NCBI RefSeq assembly: GCF_007860105.1
Contig: NZ_SJPU01000002.1
Span: forward strand, 1,415,739 to 1,479,738
Source: Allorhodopirellula heiligendammensis
Lineage (GTDB): Bacteria > Planctomycetota > Planctomycetia > Pirellulales > Pirellulaceae
Direction: 5' to 3'
DNA length: 64,000 nucleotides
The notes beneath the pieces are model-generated. The model did no database searches. It was not told the DNA's origin and worked only from the letters and a program-made list of their open reading frames with translations. The position numbers and the translations under genes are program-made. Shown here piece after piece: positions 37,228 through 48,600 of the stretch; the stretch's first letter is position 1; each line of letters begins with the position of its first letter.

Positions 37228-40200
37228 TTACTGGGGTGCGAAGCAGCGTTTCGCATGGCTGGCACCCAAAATCAATGCGACCATGAGCAGGCCGAGTGCG
37301 ATCGGCAGCGGTATCAACACCATGCCGATGATACTCAACACCAACAGCCAGAGCGATGGGTGGAGTCCCGCTGCCGCCCACGGTTTGACTGCCGCCGCCT
37401 CACCGGCCTTCGCTGTCGATGGTTTCCCATGCGAGAGCAACGCAGCAATGGTCAGCAGACACGCCAGTATAAAGAAGAGTCCGCTTCGCATGACGAGTTG
37501 TCGAGTCTCCTCGCTAACATGTAAACGCTCGGCAGCAAGGATTTCGATGGGGAGCCGGCGACCGCTCCAGGCAAATGTCCAGCGATCGGCATACCCTGGT
37601 GGTTTGGTGATGGCGAGGTAGTCCGACCAAGTAATCAATGCACCCTCGTCTGCAAACGTATTGCCAGGAAAATAGCGTGTTTCCTGCGCGACGATGTATG
37701 CATCCATCTCCTGCCAACTGAGCAGGTCTCCAGGGGGGATGCCATCGGTCTGCCCCCATTGCGGCTCGGTGGAAGTCTCCGCATTGACAGGGGCATCGTC
37801 ACCCAGCTCCCGACCAGCCGCGTGGCACAGCATTCGATAACGGGTAATCCAAGGCTTCAACCACACCGCGACCTCATCGTCACGTCGATCGGCCAAAGAG
37901 TCTGATGAAGCACGCATGGCTTTGACGACATTGGAAGCTAGCCATGCAACGCGAATATGGGGTGTGAGCGGTGTCGCAATGAGCGATTCTGCCCGTGCGT
38001 CATTGAAGAACGGCGTCGCACTTGGCGAGTGATCACGCTGTCGGCCGATCATTTCGTCAATCGATCGCGCAGTCAATGCATCGGAGGTTGGTAGCTGACA
38101 CCAATTCACACTGGCTCGTGGAACATCCGAACTTAGGTCCATAAGGGACGGCAACAGCACATCCGGTATATCACGGCGAAGCGAAGTCACTACTTCGACA
38201 GTTTGACTGAGACGACTCAGCGGTAGTGAGATCTCCCACGTCACTGTGTCGCTCTCGCGAGGACTTTGCACTGACGGAGAGAACGTTACTTGTCGTAGAT
38301 CAGCTTGCTGAGTTGCCGCCCACACTCCTCGGAGTTCCACTCCAGAGTCAATCTGCAATCGTAGTGAAGGCTGGTCTCCAGGAAGAACGTCAAAACGGCT
38401 GACCATCAATAGATTTTCATGTGCCGGGCGAGCTAGCACACAGTGATCGGTATGTAGCAGTCTCGCGATGCGATCCGTCCGCGGGAGCGTCTCCAAGTCG
38501 ATGGACCAACGAGGGCTAGTGACCGCATAGACGGACAGTTCCGCGTCGGGCTCAGATGCGGACGGAGCTGCAGGAGTTGTGGTCGATGACGACGGTTCCA
38601 GGGCACGCAATCGCCAGCGTGGTTTCTCAATGGGACCAGCAAAGTTGCTGCGCCAGCGAACGTGTTCATTGGTCAGTCGTGTCGGCACGACCACATCAAT
38701 ACGATGTCGCCGGGCGTCCATGATCCGCAATTCGGGAACACTCACCCGAGTAATTTCGCTGACGGCTAATCGGCTGATCAGGCGAAACGTGCGAATATAG
38801 GCGGGTTGGGACTCCGTGAGGGACGCGTTGGATGCGTCTTTCGAGGAGTCGGAGTTGTTTGTCTGCCTTGGGATTGCCTGGAAGCCAGCTTCCGAGTTGT
38901 CACGTCGGAGTTGCAGACGCAGGACTTGCACTGCGGGGTCCAAGGTCGGTTGCCGCGACGACACGCAGAGTGGGTCAATGCGAAGAGATTCGCACCAGCG
39001 TGTGGGCAGTGCAATGTCCAGATAGTCCGGGCAGTACGCACTGGTGATCTGGCAATCGGTTTGAGCCGTCCAGCGTCCCTCCTCCCAGCGGAGGGTGACG
39101 CGGGAATCAATATCGAACGGTTGATCGTTCTTGCGGGTGCGAAATCGTGCGGACGACAACGTGTTGAGAGTGGCACCATCGGATTGGAAACGACCGACGA
39201 GAATTTCACCTTCCGCCAGCAGGGAGGCCGCGTCCACGCCTCCACCGGCCTCGAGTCGATCTCCCGAGGCTCTCTTTATCCAGCTCACAATGGTGTCGAC
39301 ATTTCGCGTGATCTGCAGTTCATGACTCTGCTGGAGATTGCTGGTCTGATTCTGATCGGTCACTTCTGCAGCGTTGTCGTGCTGAAGGTTTTCAAGCGAC
39401 GGCACTGCAGCAAGTTTGCTGATGCTCATCAAGCCCAGCCTGTTGGGCATTTCGCCATTGGCATGCGGCACCATGGCATCGACGACGATATTAAAAGAGC
39501 GACGTTCGGTGGTTAGATACAGCGTCGTCGCACCGTCGCACCGCGTTACTGTCCAGGGTGGGGGAGCGACGGTCGCTGGCGGGAGGCTCGTCGGCTCGCC
39601 CTCCGCGATGCTCGTCTCGGAGTCACTGGCACCGAAATCGGTAACCGGCGACGTGGAGGAGGATTTTGATGATGGTTGGTGCGGCGAGCTGGCGGGGCTA
39701 CCATCGGCCTCAAACTGCCAGTCGAGCAGCCGTGCCCGCTGGGGCAGCTTTACCATGTAGCGGACTGCGCCAACCGAGGGAGTAAACGTCGACGAAATCG
39801 GATCTGCTGCGGGCGTGCGCCGCCGCGGTTCCTCGTCCGGGGCGGTGACATGTACCAAGAACCGTACACGCTGATGGTTCGGTTGAATTGATATCTCATG
39901 CCGCGTCGCTACCTTCTCGCGAGGCCTATCGACCTGGTTGAGGGTCAGCTCACGGACGTTCCCCATGGCCGCGCCGTCAATCGTGCTCAGGTACCCGGTC
40001 CATTTGGCGTAAAACTGGTCAGTGGACAGCGGTTCGATCTCACTAAGGGTCGACCAATCCGGTTGCACATCATCAGCAAAAGTCCAGGCAACCCAAGGCG
40101 ATGAGGTCGGCGGCCCACTGACATCGCTGGCAACTTCCGCGCTGGCACTGGTGTCGGTTGTATCCAGCAGCGTTGTCGCAGCGACGTTTGCCGGTGAACG

Positions 40201-43200
40201 AGATGTCGTGGCGGTACCATCACCGGTTGGCTGCGCTGGCAAGGTGTCGCGATCCATCACCGGATGTAGCATGATGCGAGGCATGACGATCCGCCACGAA
40301 TCATCGCGTGGGGTTGCCAGGGTCCATGCCAATCGAATCGGACGAGTCGGTGATCCCAACGACATCAAACGCATGGTTTGCATGTTCGCTGATTCATCGC
40401 TGTGGCGAGAGAGGCACGTCCAATCGGTGCCAAGCAAAACGCATGGCTGGGATTCTTGAAAGGTCGATGGCGACGGATTCCTTGGCGAGTCCTCGGCAGC
40501 GTCTTCGCGAGCGACCGATACGGACGTGGGGAGACTTGTCGCCAGCGAGAGAGTGACCTCGGGAGGTAGCGGTTGAAGAGACTCCAGTTCACATTCAATC
40601 ACGGTTTTTCCGCGTTCGGAGTGCACCCAGAATCGGTGATGCCACGCCGATTGGTCGTACCATGGCAACGCCGACTCATTGATTGCCGAGGGCTGTCGGG
40701 CGGTTTCATCGCGTGCCGCTGTCGGCGGGGATGGTGGGCGACCAACGCCATTGATGCCAGAGCCACGGAGTTGAAAACGTAGATCGAGTCGAGGCTGTGA
40801 GCCGAGCGAGATTACGTCGGATGTTCGTTCGTCGGGATCACTCACAACGACCGGTGATGCCGGTGTGTCCGCTGAGGTGGCATGATCCAGGATGGTGTCT
40901 GGTTTGAAATCGACAAACCAGCTCGTGGTAGGTGTGAGCAACATCACGTTTTCAACTGCATCGTTCGTTGTGACGACGAGATTAGCAGCGGGGAGCGGTG
41001 GCAGGTCGCAGGAGACCAGCACCCAGGGTGATTGCCAGCTGAGTTGGCAACGCAACGAGATCAAGAGTGTCATGTGTTGGGTATCGCGTCCGAGTGTAGG
41101 GATCTCGACCCACGCCCGGCCATTCGTCTCGCCACCCCAGCGGACCGTCATGGGGTCATCACTCGAGCCAGCCTGCAGGACACTATTGACTTGTTCGAAC
41201 TGGTAAGGAAGTCGAATCCTGCGGACACTCGGTGGTAGCATCAATTCCAGTTTCGCCTGGAGAACGGCTGTTCCACTCTGAGAGAGCATCTCATTGGTTA
41301 TCGTCGAGTTATCAGCAGTTGCCTTGCTCGATTGACCCGGGTTCAACGATTGGTTCTCCGAGGCATTTCGTCGAAGAAAGTCGTCGGTATCCACTATCGA
41401 TTTTCCGCTCTCGAGTGGCGACCTTATTTTCAAACTATACGAAACCCGATCGATCATTGGGTTCTGCCATGACGAGCGATCGCTACTGAAATAGAGATCG
41501 TTGTAGAACTTTTCGGGGATATAGATTTTGTTTCCGAGAAGTTTTCCATCGCTTTGAAGGGGGACCAACACGTCGAGGGTCGGCACCGCGTTGTCTTCTT
41601 TTGATTCGGCGTGCTGGGTTGCGGACGTGGTCCGCGGGCCCGTCACCGGGAGCGTCGTGTCCTGTCCGTAGAGGCACTGGGTGCTAAAACACGAGCTTGC
41701 ACCAGTAAACGCGAAAGCAATCCACATCCCGAGGCGAGCCGAGCCTAAGGATCTGGAATTGGATGCATCCTGGCGAGAGGGCGGATCGCCCGACTGGACC
41801 GCGTCCTTGTTCGCATGGCTGCCGCGTCTCCAGAGCACCGTCGTGGTTTGCATCGCTGCCAATGTCAACGGCAGTGCCACGAAAGTAACCAGGGGGAGCG
41901 TGGCTGCAGGCCAAAGAACAACAGCGATCGCCGTCAAGACCACACCCGCTCCGAGTACCCCCAGACCGTGACGGCCAGCCATGCATGCCAGACCGAGCAG
42001 CATCAGCGCTGCGATCCAGCCGATCCCAGACATGAACCCCATCGACAAGAGCAAAGGCGTTGCCGTTGGATACCACGGCCGGGCAAAATCAGGAAGCTGG
42101 AAAATACGGGTGCCGGTGGCGGCAAGGAGGTCATGCCGCGTATCGACGACCAACTGATCCACTTCAATCTCGGGAAATTGATACCAGCGGTACCAACTGC
42201 TCAGCGGTGCTTGCGAAATCCAGTTTGCTTCGATTCGCCTCCAGTGCGCCGCGTCGCTGGGAAACCGTGATGTAGTCTCTCCCGACTCGGTGGCGCTCGA
42301 TGAAGAGTTGGCGGCCGCTGAGTCGCGAGAGACGGACGTCTTGTCGGCTGAAACCGATGGCTTGAGCATTAAAGGCGCAGGGATCACAACACCACGACCC
42401 GGCACAACGCGTGGTGTGACCAAGGAATCGTCACACCGCAGATCGACCAACTGTAGTGAGGGTGGGAACGCGAGCAAAATCTCGGAGTCCGAACGCACCA
42501 AGCATGTCATACGCAGGGTATCGGTGCCGGATACCGAGGCCTCTGCAATCAATCGCTGGCTGACCACCAATCCGGTTGGTGACCGGTGTGTACGGGGCAT
42601 AACCTCGATCCATGGTTGATCGTTAGGGGCGTAGCGATAACGCGATGTCGTCGCGGTGAGCCGGGAGCTGGGCGTGTCAATTTCGTACGGGGGCCGCTCC
42701 CGCTCGCTACGACCATTTTGATGGGAATCAACCAGTGGAACCCCTTTAAGTGGTTCGGGATGGTCTTTGAGTTGCAGTGATGAATCAATCCAAATCTCTG
42801 CGGATTGAGAAGCCGCATCAGGTACATTCGGCAATCCAATGGCAATCGCGGAATCGGTAGTTGACGTCTTCAGGCGACGACGGCCGATCAACAGCGACTG
42901 ATTGGTGAACTGCGGCGGCAACGCAATTTGCACTTCCCAGGCGTTCGCATTTTCAATGTATTGGCGTGTGACGGTATGCTGTGCCACGGGGGATTCGGCA
43001 GTTCCCGGTTGTAGCTGGACGAACCACTGCATCGGTTCCCAGGTCGGCTGCGCCATATCCGCTGGCGAGGGCACGGGCCCATGGTCATCCGTTTTTTCGG
43101 CGGTGTCGGGACCGTTTGAGCCGATCGATGGACCGTCCTCATCCGCCAAGGGAAGTGCGGCAAATCGCAGCCTAACGGCGCGGATTTCACCCGCAGTTCC

Positions 43201-45687
43201 TTCGGTTTTCAATTCCAGTGTTTGCCATAATGAATGAGCGTCGTCGGACGTTGGCCGAACGCTCGTTGCATGGGAGTGTGGGAGGGCGACCGGGGGTTCG
43301 CTGCCCGGCGGGGCAGCGCGGAGCAGTGTCCGCAGGGATACTGACAAATTGACGTCTGGTTTTTCGAGTGTCACCTCGGGCGTCGCTTCGATGGCACCTC
43401 CGAAGACGATCGCGTCTCCAGGCAGCGGTGCGAAGAAACGCCGCTGGGCCGCTGAAAGCTCGGGGAACGAGACTCGAGAGGGTTCAATAGCCGCTTTTGC
43501 CGACCAGCTGAGACCTGCCGGGGGCACGATGGTAGCCAGTAACTGACCCGGGCAATCATCGGCGCGCATCAACCATAGAGCTTCCGTGCGTTGATTCGAT
43601 TCGTCGTCAACCGTGCGCTCGCGGTCATCTGGCGGCGTGCTCTTCTCCGCAGGATTCTGTGTGTTTCGCTGTTCTGGCGAGGCGTTCTCGGTCACATCGG
43701 TTGTCGTGGTCGCCGGCGGAGACACTTCCTCTGACGCGGTGGGGCGGGACGTGAGTGCTGCCTCGGGGTTCGCTCGGTCAGCAACGTTGGTCCTGCGGGC
43801 TCGCCCGCTGACGTAGACAATCATTCGATTATTAATGACTTCGTCGCCGCCAGGCCAAATCGTAATATGTCGTCGCTGTCCGGTGGCGGTACCGGTGGGC
43901 ACGCTGCGCCGTCCTTCGCCCACGCCAATGAGCTCAAATTGAAAGCCATCTTGGAGTTCAAAGGTAACGGGGCCCAGGGACCCGGGCGGCATTTCGACCG
44001 TGATTTTACCTCGTGCCTGAATAGAACTCTCGTCCATCTCGAACCGCATCTGATGGTCTGCAAACACCAGCGCGTCATTGGAAGAAATGGAGACCGACCA
44101 GGGGGTGTCCGCGGTCGGTGCAGGACCCGATGCCATCCACGTCGCCGAAAAATCGCTGTGTCCTTGTTCGTCGTCGTTTGACAACTCGCCGGGTGAGTCA
44201 GCCGGTTTCGCATCTTCAAAGGGCAGACGCCGCAATGTCCATTCCGGTGGCAATCGTGCGTCGCTGAGCACGCTCCAGTTCGGAACCTCCAGTTGCACAT
44301 GCCACGTTTGAGGGGGCAATACAAATTGAGCGGCCGGTAGCAACGGACGCGGAAGAGGTATGTGATTGCCTCGCCGATACGATACACCCTCCATCACCCA
44401 GCTCGTCGAGGTCATGTTGATCTCGCCGGGGCCGGCAGCGTCGCCGGGGCCGGTGGTGCTGTGATCGTTGGCCCAGCGGGCTGAGCTTCCGGTCCACACA
44501 AACGGGATGGGTACGTTGTCGCGACGCACCTCAGTCACCTCGCCATCAGCCCATGCCAGTTCGGTGAAGTCATGGGATCTGCTCGCGTCGAGTGTCATCC
44601 GGCAGGTCCAACGCAGTTGATCGCCTACCCATCGAGCTTGCAAGTGACATCCTCGCACGACGTTCGTGGAAAGCGAGCCCCTCTCAGTGCCGTCCGCGGG
44701 CCGTTGACGCAGTACCACAGGTTGCCCAGGGTTACTTTCAATTGCGTACCATGCCACGGGAGGAACGTTGTCCGACGAATGGGAGTTGATCTGGTCCAGG
44801 GTGGTCGCATCGAGATCCAACTCACCCCAAATTGGCATGTGTGAAAGCTCGATGAGCGAGCCTCCGTCGACTTCGAGTTCCGTGCCCTTGGCGACACTCA
44901 AAAAGAATTGTGTGATGGTTGCTTGGGGGAGTTGGAGGGTCCATTGACGTCCCTCTGGGATGTGTTGACAGCGAGCTGACCAATCAAAGTTGATGTTGCC
45001 TCCCGGTGTCCCCCACGCAAAACAGTCTCCTGCTGCATCACTGACAATTCTCGCTTCAGAACCAGCGCTCGGCTCCCCATCGCCTGTCTGAGCCCGCGGT
45101 GGTTGGATGAGATTGAAATTCAGCTCGCCGAGTCGGTATCGATGCCACGAAGAATGCGTAGGCCCCTCATCGGCTGCCTGGTTTTCTGTAGCGAGCTCAG
45201 GCAATGTCAATTGGCTGGCAATGCTATAAACATGATCCGACTGGATGCGGGCGACGATCGTCAGTCGAGAAACCGGTACGTCGCTAGGTGGTTGCAATTG
45301 TCGAGGATCGTCCCGTAATGCAATCCCCAAATCATCAATCGAGATGGGACGAAAACTCTCGGGAACGAGGTCTGCTAGCTGCGAGCCATAGAGACCGATC
45401 CAGCGGGGCGCATACCCTCGCCACTGCGGTTGGGAGAGAGGATTCGGTGGACGCGGAGATTTCTCCTCTGGAGCGTCGGTGTCGTCCAACGAGACGCCCT
45501 CGCCAGCATCGCTGGCGATTTCAGAGGATATGTCTAACGGCTCCTCCGGTGCATCTGCTGGTGGATTTGTGCCGGTTGGCTGGGAGGCCGGCGTGGTGTC
45601 CTGGGCAAGCCCCCAAGATGAACTGAATATGGATAGGATGCCAGCCAACGCCAGGTATCGGCATGCGCGTGGAAGACGCCGAATCAC
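37228..45687 (-). CDS. Giant exported membrane protein, 2819 aa, function unknown
   Basis: A single frame of 2819 residues, GTG start overlapping the upstream stop by four bases. Residues 1-28 look like a signal peptide (MIRRLPRACRYLALAGILSI). The first half (to about 1200) is beta-rich with many Trp and Pro. A cluster of membrane helices lies at about 1204-1286, then a second signal-like hydrophobic stretch (about 1319-1342, GMWIAFAFTGASSCFSTQCL), then another beta-rich half. Two C-terminal helices end it (about 2732-2752 and 2781-2809). The layout suggests a fusion of two ~1300-1500-residue units, each like the 1458-aa upstream protein. I do not recognise any named domain or catalytic motif. 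Confidence 0.85.
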   Translation of the reverse strand: MIRRLPRACRYLALAGILSIFSSSWGLAQDTTPASQPTGTNPPADAPEEPLDISSEIASDAGEGVSLDDTDAPEEKSPRPPNPLSQPQWRGYAPRWIGLYGSQLADLVPESFRPISIDDLGIALRDDPRQLQPPSDVPVSRLTIVARIQSDHVYSIASQLTLPELATENQAADEGPTHSSWHRYRLGELNFNLIQPPRAQTGDGEPSAGSEARIVSDAAGDCFAWGTPGGNINFDWSARCQHIPEGRQWTLQLPQATITQFFLSVAKGTELEVDGGSLIELSHMPIWGELDLDATTLDQINSHSSDNVPPVAWYAIESNPGQPVVLRQRPADGTERGSLSTNVVRGCHLQARWVGDQLRWTCRMTLDASRSHDFTELAWADGEVTEVRRDNVPIPFVWTGSSARWANDHSTTGPGDAAGPGEINMTSTSWVMEGVSYRRGNHIPLPRPLLPAAQFVLPPQTWHVQLEVPNWSVLSDARLPPEWTLRRLPFEDAKPADSPGELSNDDEQGHSDFSATWMASGPAPTADTPWSVSISSNDALVFADHQMRFEMDESSIQARGKITVEMPPGSLGPVTFELQDGFQFELIGVGEGRRSVPTGTATGQRRHITIWPGGDEVINNRMIVYVSGRARRTNVADRANPEAALTSRPTASEEVSPPATTTTDVTENASPEQRNTQNPAEKSTPPDDRERTVDDESNQRTEALWLMRADDCPGQLLATIVPPAGLSWSAKAAIEPSRVSFPELSAAQRRFFAPLPGDAIVFGGAIEATPEVTLEKPDVNLSVSLRTLLRAAPPGSEPPVALPHSHATSVRPTSDDAHSLWQTLELKTEGTAGEIRAVRLRFAALPLADEDGPSIGSNGPDTAEKTDDHGPVPSPADMAQPTWEPMQWFVQLQPGTAESPVAQHTVTRQYIENANAWEVQIALPPQFTNQSLLIGRRRLKTSTTDSAIAIGLPNVPDAASQSAEIWIDSSLQLKDHPEPLKGVPLVDSHQNGRSERERPPYEIDTPSSRLTATTSRYRYAPNDQPWIEVMPRTHRSPTGLVVSQRLIAEASVSGTDTLRMTCLVRSDSEILLAFPPSLQLVDLRCDDSLVTPRVVPGRGVVIPAPLMLKPSVSADKTSVSRDSAAANSSSSATESGETTSRFPSDAAHWRRIEANWISQAPLSSWYRWYQFPEIEVDQLVVDTRHDLLAATGTRIFQLPDFARPWYPTATPLLLSMGFMSGIGWIAALMLLGLACMAGRHGLGVLGAGVVLTAIAVVLWPAATLPLVTFVALPLTLAAMQTTTVLWRRGSHANKDAVQSGDPPSRQDASNSRSLGSARLGMWIAFAFTGASSCFSTQCLYGQDTTLPVTGPRTTSATQHAESKEDNAVPTLDVLVPLQSDGKLLGNKIYIPEKFYNDLYFSSDRSSWQNPMIDRVSYSLKIRSPLESGKSIVDTDDFLRRNASENQSLNPGQSSKATADNSTITNEMLSQSGTAVLQAKLELMLPPSVRRIRLPYQFEQVNSVLQAGSSDDPMTVRWGGETNGRAWVEIPTLGRDTQHMTLLISLRCQLSWQSPWVLVSCDLPPLPAANLVVTTNDAVENVMLLTPTTSWFVDFKPDTILDHATSADTPASPVVVSDPDERTSDVISLGSQPRLDLRFQLRGSGINGVGRPPSPPTAARDETARQPSAINESALPWYDQSAWHHRFWVHSERGKTVIECELESLQPLPPEVTLSLATSLPTSVSVAREDAAEDSPRNPSPSTFQESQPCVLLGTDWTCLSRHSDESANMQTMRLMSLGSPTRPIRLAWTLATPRDDSWRIVMPRIMLHPVMDRDTLPAQPTGDGTATTSRSPANVAATTLLDTTDTSASAEVASDVSGPPTSSPWVAWTFADDVQPDWSTLSEIEPLSTDQFYAKWTGYLSTIDGAAMGNVRELTLNQVDRPREKVATRHEISIQPNHQRVRFLVHVTAPDEEPRRRTPAADPISSTFTPSVGAVRYMVKLPQRARLLDWQFEADGSPASSPHQPSSKSSSTSPVTDFGASDSETSIAEGEPTSLPPATVAPPPWTVTRCDGATTLYLTTERRSFNIVVDAMVPHANGEMPNRLGLMSISKLAAVPSLENLQHDNAAEVTDQNQTSNLQQSHELQITRNVDTIVSWIKRASGDRLEAGGGVDAASLLAEGEILVGRFQSDGATLNTLSSARFRTRKNDQPFDIDSRVTLRWEEGRWTAQTDCQITSAYCPDYLDIALPTRWCESLRIDPLCVSSRQPTLDPAVQVLRLQLRRDNSEAGFQAIPRQTNNSDSSKDASNASLTESQPAYIRTFRLISRLAVSEITRVSVPELRIMDARRHRIDVVVPTRLTNEHVRWRSNFAGPIEKPRWRLRALEPSSSTTTPAAPSASEPDAELSVYAVTSPRWSIDLETLPRTDRIARLLHTDHCVLARPAHENLLMVSRFDVLPGDQPSLRLQIDSGVELRGVWAATQQADLRQVTFSPSVQSPRESDTVTWEISLPLSRLSQTVEVVTSLRRDIPDVLLPSLMDLSSDVPRASVNWCQLPTSDALTARSIDEMIGRQRDHSPSATPFFNDARAESLIATPLTPHIRVAWLASNVVKAMRASSDSLADRRDDEVAVWLKPWITRYRMLCHAAGRELGDDAPVNAETSTEPQWGQTDGIPPGDLLSWQEMDAYIVAQETRYFPGNTFADEGALITWSDYLAITKPPGYADRWTFAWSGRRLPIEILAAERLHVSEETRQLVMRSGLFFILACLLTIAALLSHGKPSTAKAGEAAAVKPWAAAGLHPSLWLLVLSIIGMVLIPLPIALGLLMVALILGASHAKRCFAPQ

Positions 45688-48600
45688 CGTACTGCCTCCG
45701 AGGAGTCTGAATCCGAGCGGGAATCAGTGGTGTGCAATGCGTCCGGGGGCGCAGCAGATTGCTTTTCGCTCGAACCGTCTGAGTCGGAACCCGACCTGGC
45801 TTGGGCAGCGGGGTTGGTACTCGGCATCAGCGAGATATCTTCCATGTGCTCCGGGGAGGTGCCGGCGTCATATGTTTGAGTCTCTTGCTGATCGTCGGTG
45901 GCATCAGGGGACGCTTGATCTGCTGATTTCGGAGGAGCAGCGGCCTGCGTGGAAACGACACGTTCGCGTTTAGAACTGCCACCAGGAACGACGACGCTAT
46001 CGCGACTGCTTGACCGAGGCGGCAGGGCTCGCTGGCCATCTCGCGGCACCGCAATTGCGGAAATTGCATAAAACACAGCCACGAGCGTGAGCGAAATAAT
46101 GACGAGTTGGGCCGTCAACACGATTCCGTCGGGGGCGATTATGAGCAGCCCTGCCAATGCGATCGCGAGGACAAAAGCCATCAGTGATTGGTGAAGTCCT
46201 GGGAACCACTGCGCCGCTGCGGCGAGCAATAATACTAATCCTCCAATGGCGAGCCAGAGCACTGTTCGAGACACGGTGATGGCCGCAAACGACAGCACGT
46301 TGCCTGCGAAAAACAGGTATCGATTTCCTGGGACGGCGAATGTCGCATTGGACAGAGATTCTCGCATCGCGACCTGCAGAATCGCGTCGGATACTCCATC
46401 GGATGCGCTGGAGTCCACATCGCTGTCAAGGGTTTTTCCGTCTGACGCGCTCGCGACAGCAGCACCCGGCGAACCGCCTGCGGCACTCTTTGTGGTGTCA
46501 GTGGTGGTATTATCTCCGAACTGCCAATCCAGGTCCAAGGCCCAACGCGTGAGGTCGGTATCGCTGACGGTCGGCACCCGGGATAAATTCAATCCATCAC
46601 GTTTCCACCGCATCGCCCGACCGGATTGATTCGATGCCCAAAACAAGTGGGAGTCTGTGGGAACCACCAATTGCCAGTACTGCAATCCCGAGCCAACAGG
46701 CAATCGAATCAACGGTTTGGTATGCGATGTCCACGGATTGTTCTGTTCCTCCACCCAAATGCGGACATCAAGTAGATGAGCCGACTGAGAGGTTTCGGGT
46801 AAGTCGATTCGTATTCCTGTGGCGTCGCGTGTGCTCGCGGCTGGGGCCCCATCGAGCTGGACCTCTACTCGAATGGTTTGCAAACTGGCGGGCAGGCCCA
46901 GCCGGACACGCCGTCCGCCCCGCACCGTTGCCATCAAGTGCTCGTGGCGGAAATGTTTCCCCACCAAGCTCCGTAAGTACGCACGCGGGATCTCGGTCAG
47001 TTTCTCTTCGCCTAAGCGGCTGCGCAACACGATCGGAATAGGGAAATCAGGGATGATTTTGAACGTCCAGTTGCTCGCGTCGGTTGAGTTGGGCGTCGAA
47101 TCAAGATGCTGCGCATTGGTAGGCGAAAGTTGGAAGCCACCTGTTTCGGCAAAATCTCCCAACGATCCATCCATGTCAGCAAGGACGCGCCAGAACACCC
47201 CGGCGGAGTCGACTACTCCGAGCGGCATCGTGATTTTTAGGGGCGCCGGCAAGTCAATTCGATCGGCGACCGGAATCGGTACCGCCAGCAGTCCGTGGAT
47301 CTCCCCTTGATCAACGCTGACGGAATCATCCGAAGGTGAGTCGTCCGTTGGTGTGACAGGGAGTATGCGTTGTTCCAGCACCAGCTCAACTTGCTGAGTG
47401 CCTGTGGCCAGCTCAGGAGAGATGATTTCGTAGATGTGATGATCTGCAAATTCGGATGCCGAGGTGGGCTCAGCCAAGGGCCCCCGCACGCTTGCAGGAC
47501 TGCCGTCAACCATTGCCGTCCAACGCAGGGGAGCCTCCCCGTGGCGGGGCAACGTCGACGCTGCCGCTTCTACACCGGCATCTGCGGATATCTCGTCGCT
47601 GCTTGATGGATGCGTCGGTTCGGCGCCTGAAGGTGAGGCCGCTGACGCTGACGTGGGCGGTATGCTCGTCTCTGGCGAAGCGAGATTGCCTAAGGCGGGG
47701 ACGGCGAACTTGAGACGGCCTTCCAAGTCCAATTGGCTGGTGATCTTCCACTGAGAGCGGATAACCCACCGGTCCGCCGACTGCGCGGTGGTTACCGCCC
47801 CGCTCCACTTCAATTCCAACGGTCGCGTGGCAAAGCTACCATGGAGTGACCACGGGGATTCAGGGATCAAAAAGCGAAATTTGGATTCGTTCTGGCCGGG
47901 AATTCGCTGCAGGGCGGGACTGCCTGCCAAGTCAACTAGCCAAGCTTCTCGATGATCATCAGCAAGCGCCAATCGTACGTCACGCAGTACGGTGGCCGAA
48001 TCGGTGGACACTAAACGTGGCAAGGTTAATGAATCCAATGGCGGTGCGTTGGCCGTGGCCAGCAACTCCGCGCTGATCTGGTAACTCGTTGGCCAGTTCC
48101 CATCGGAAGTATCAACCTGCCATTCGACGCTACCGTCATTCGAGGTGACTTCCAATTCGGTGCTGGCGATGTCGGTTTGGATACCGATTAGTTGCCAGGG
48201 TCCCAGTTCCAGCCTGAGCCCCTTCGGATCGATCCCCACACCACCGGCTCGCACGTCAAGTCGGACTCGCGCCGCACGTCGCGTGACGGACAGTTCCGCG
48301 TCCGCCGATAACCGAATCTGCTGCTGTTTACGCGACAACCAGATCGGTAGCTCAAAACGTGTCTGGGTGAAGCGAAATGGGTAAACCAAGTCGCCATTGC
48401 TGGAATTCGTCTGGGCCGCAACGACAGCATCGATGCCCATTCGTGGACGCCAACGCAAGCGATGATCTGCTGCGGTGCGAATCGTCACTTGTCCTCGATG
48501 CCCGATGGCATCGGTGACTTGGGGAATTCGCAATACCCAGGGATCGGTTGCCGTGGCGTCGGAGGGGAACTGACGCATTTGCAATCGGAGGCGGACCGAC

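Noticed and set aside
38806..39516. Plus-strand open frame of 236 codons inside the giant gene region
   Set aside because: The minus-strand giant frame is continuous and better supported; this frame has no motif.
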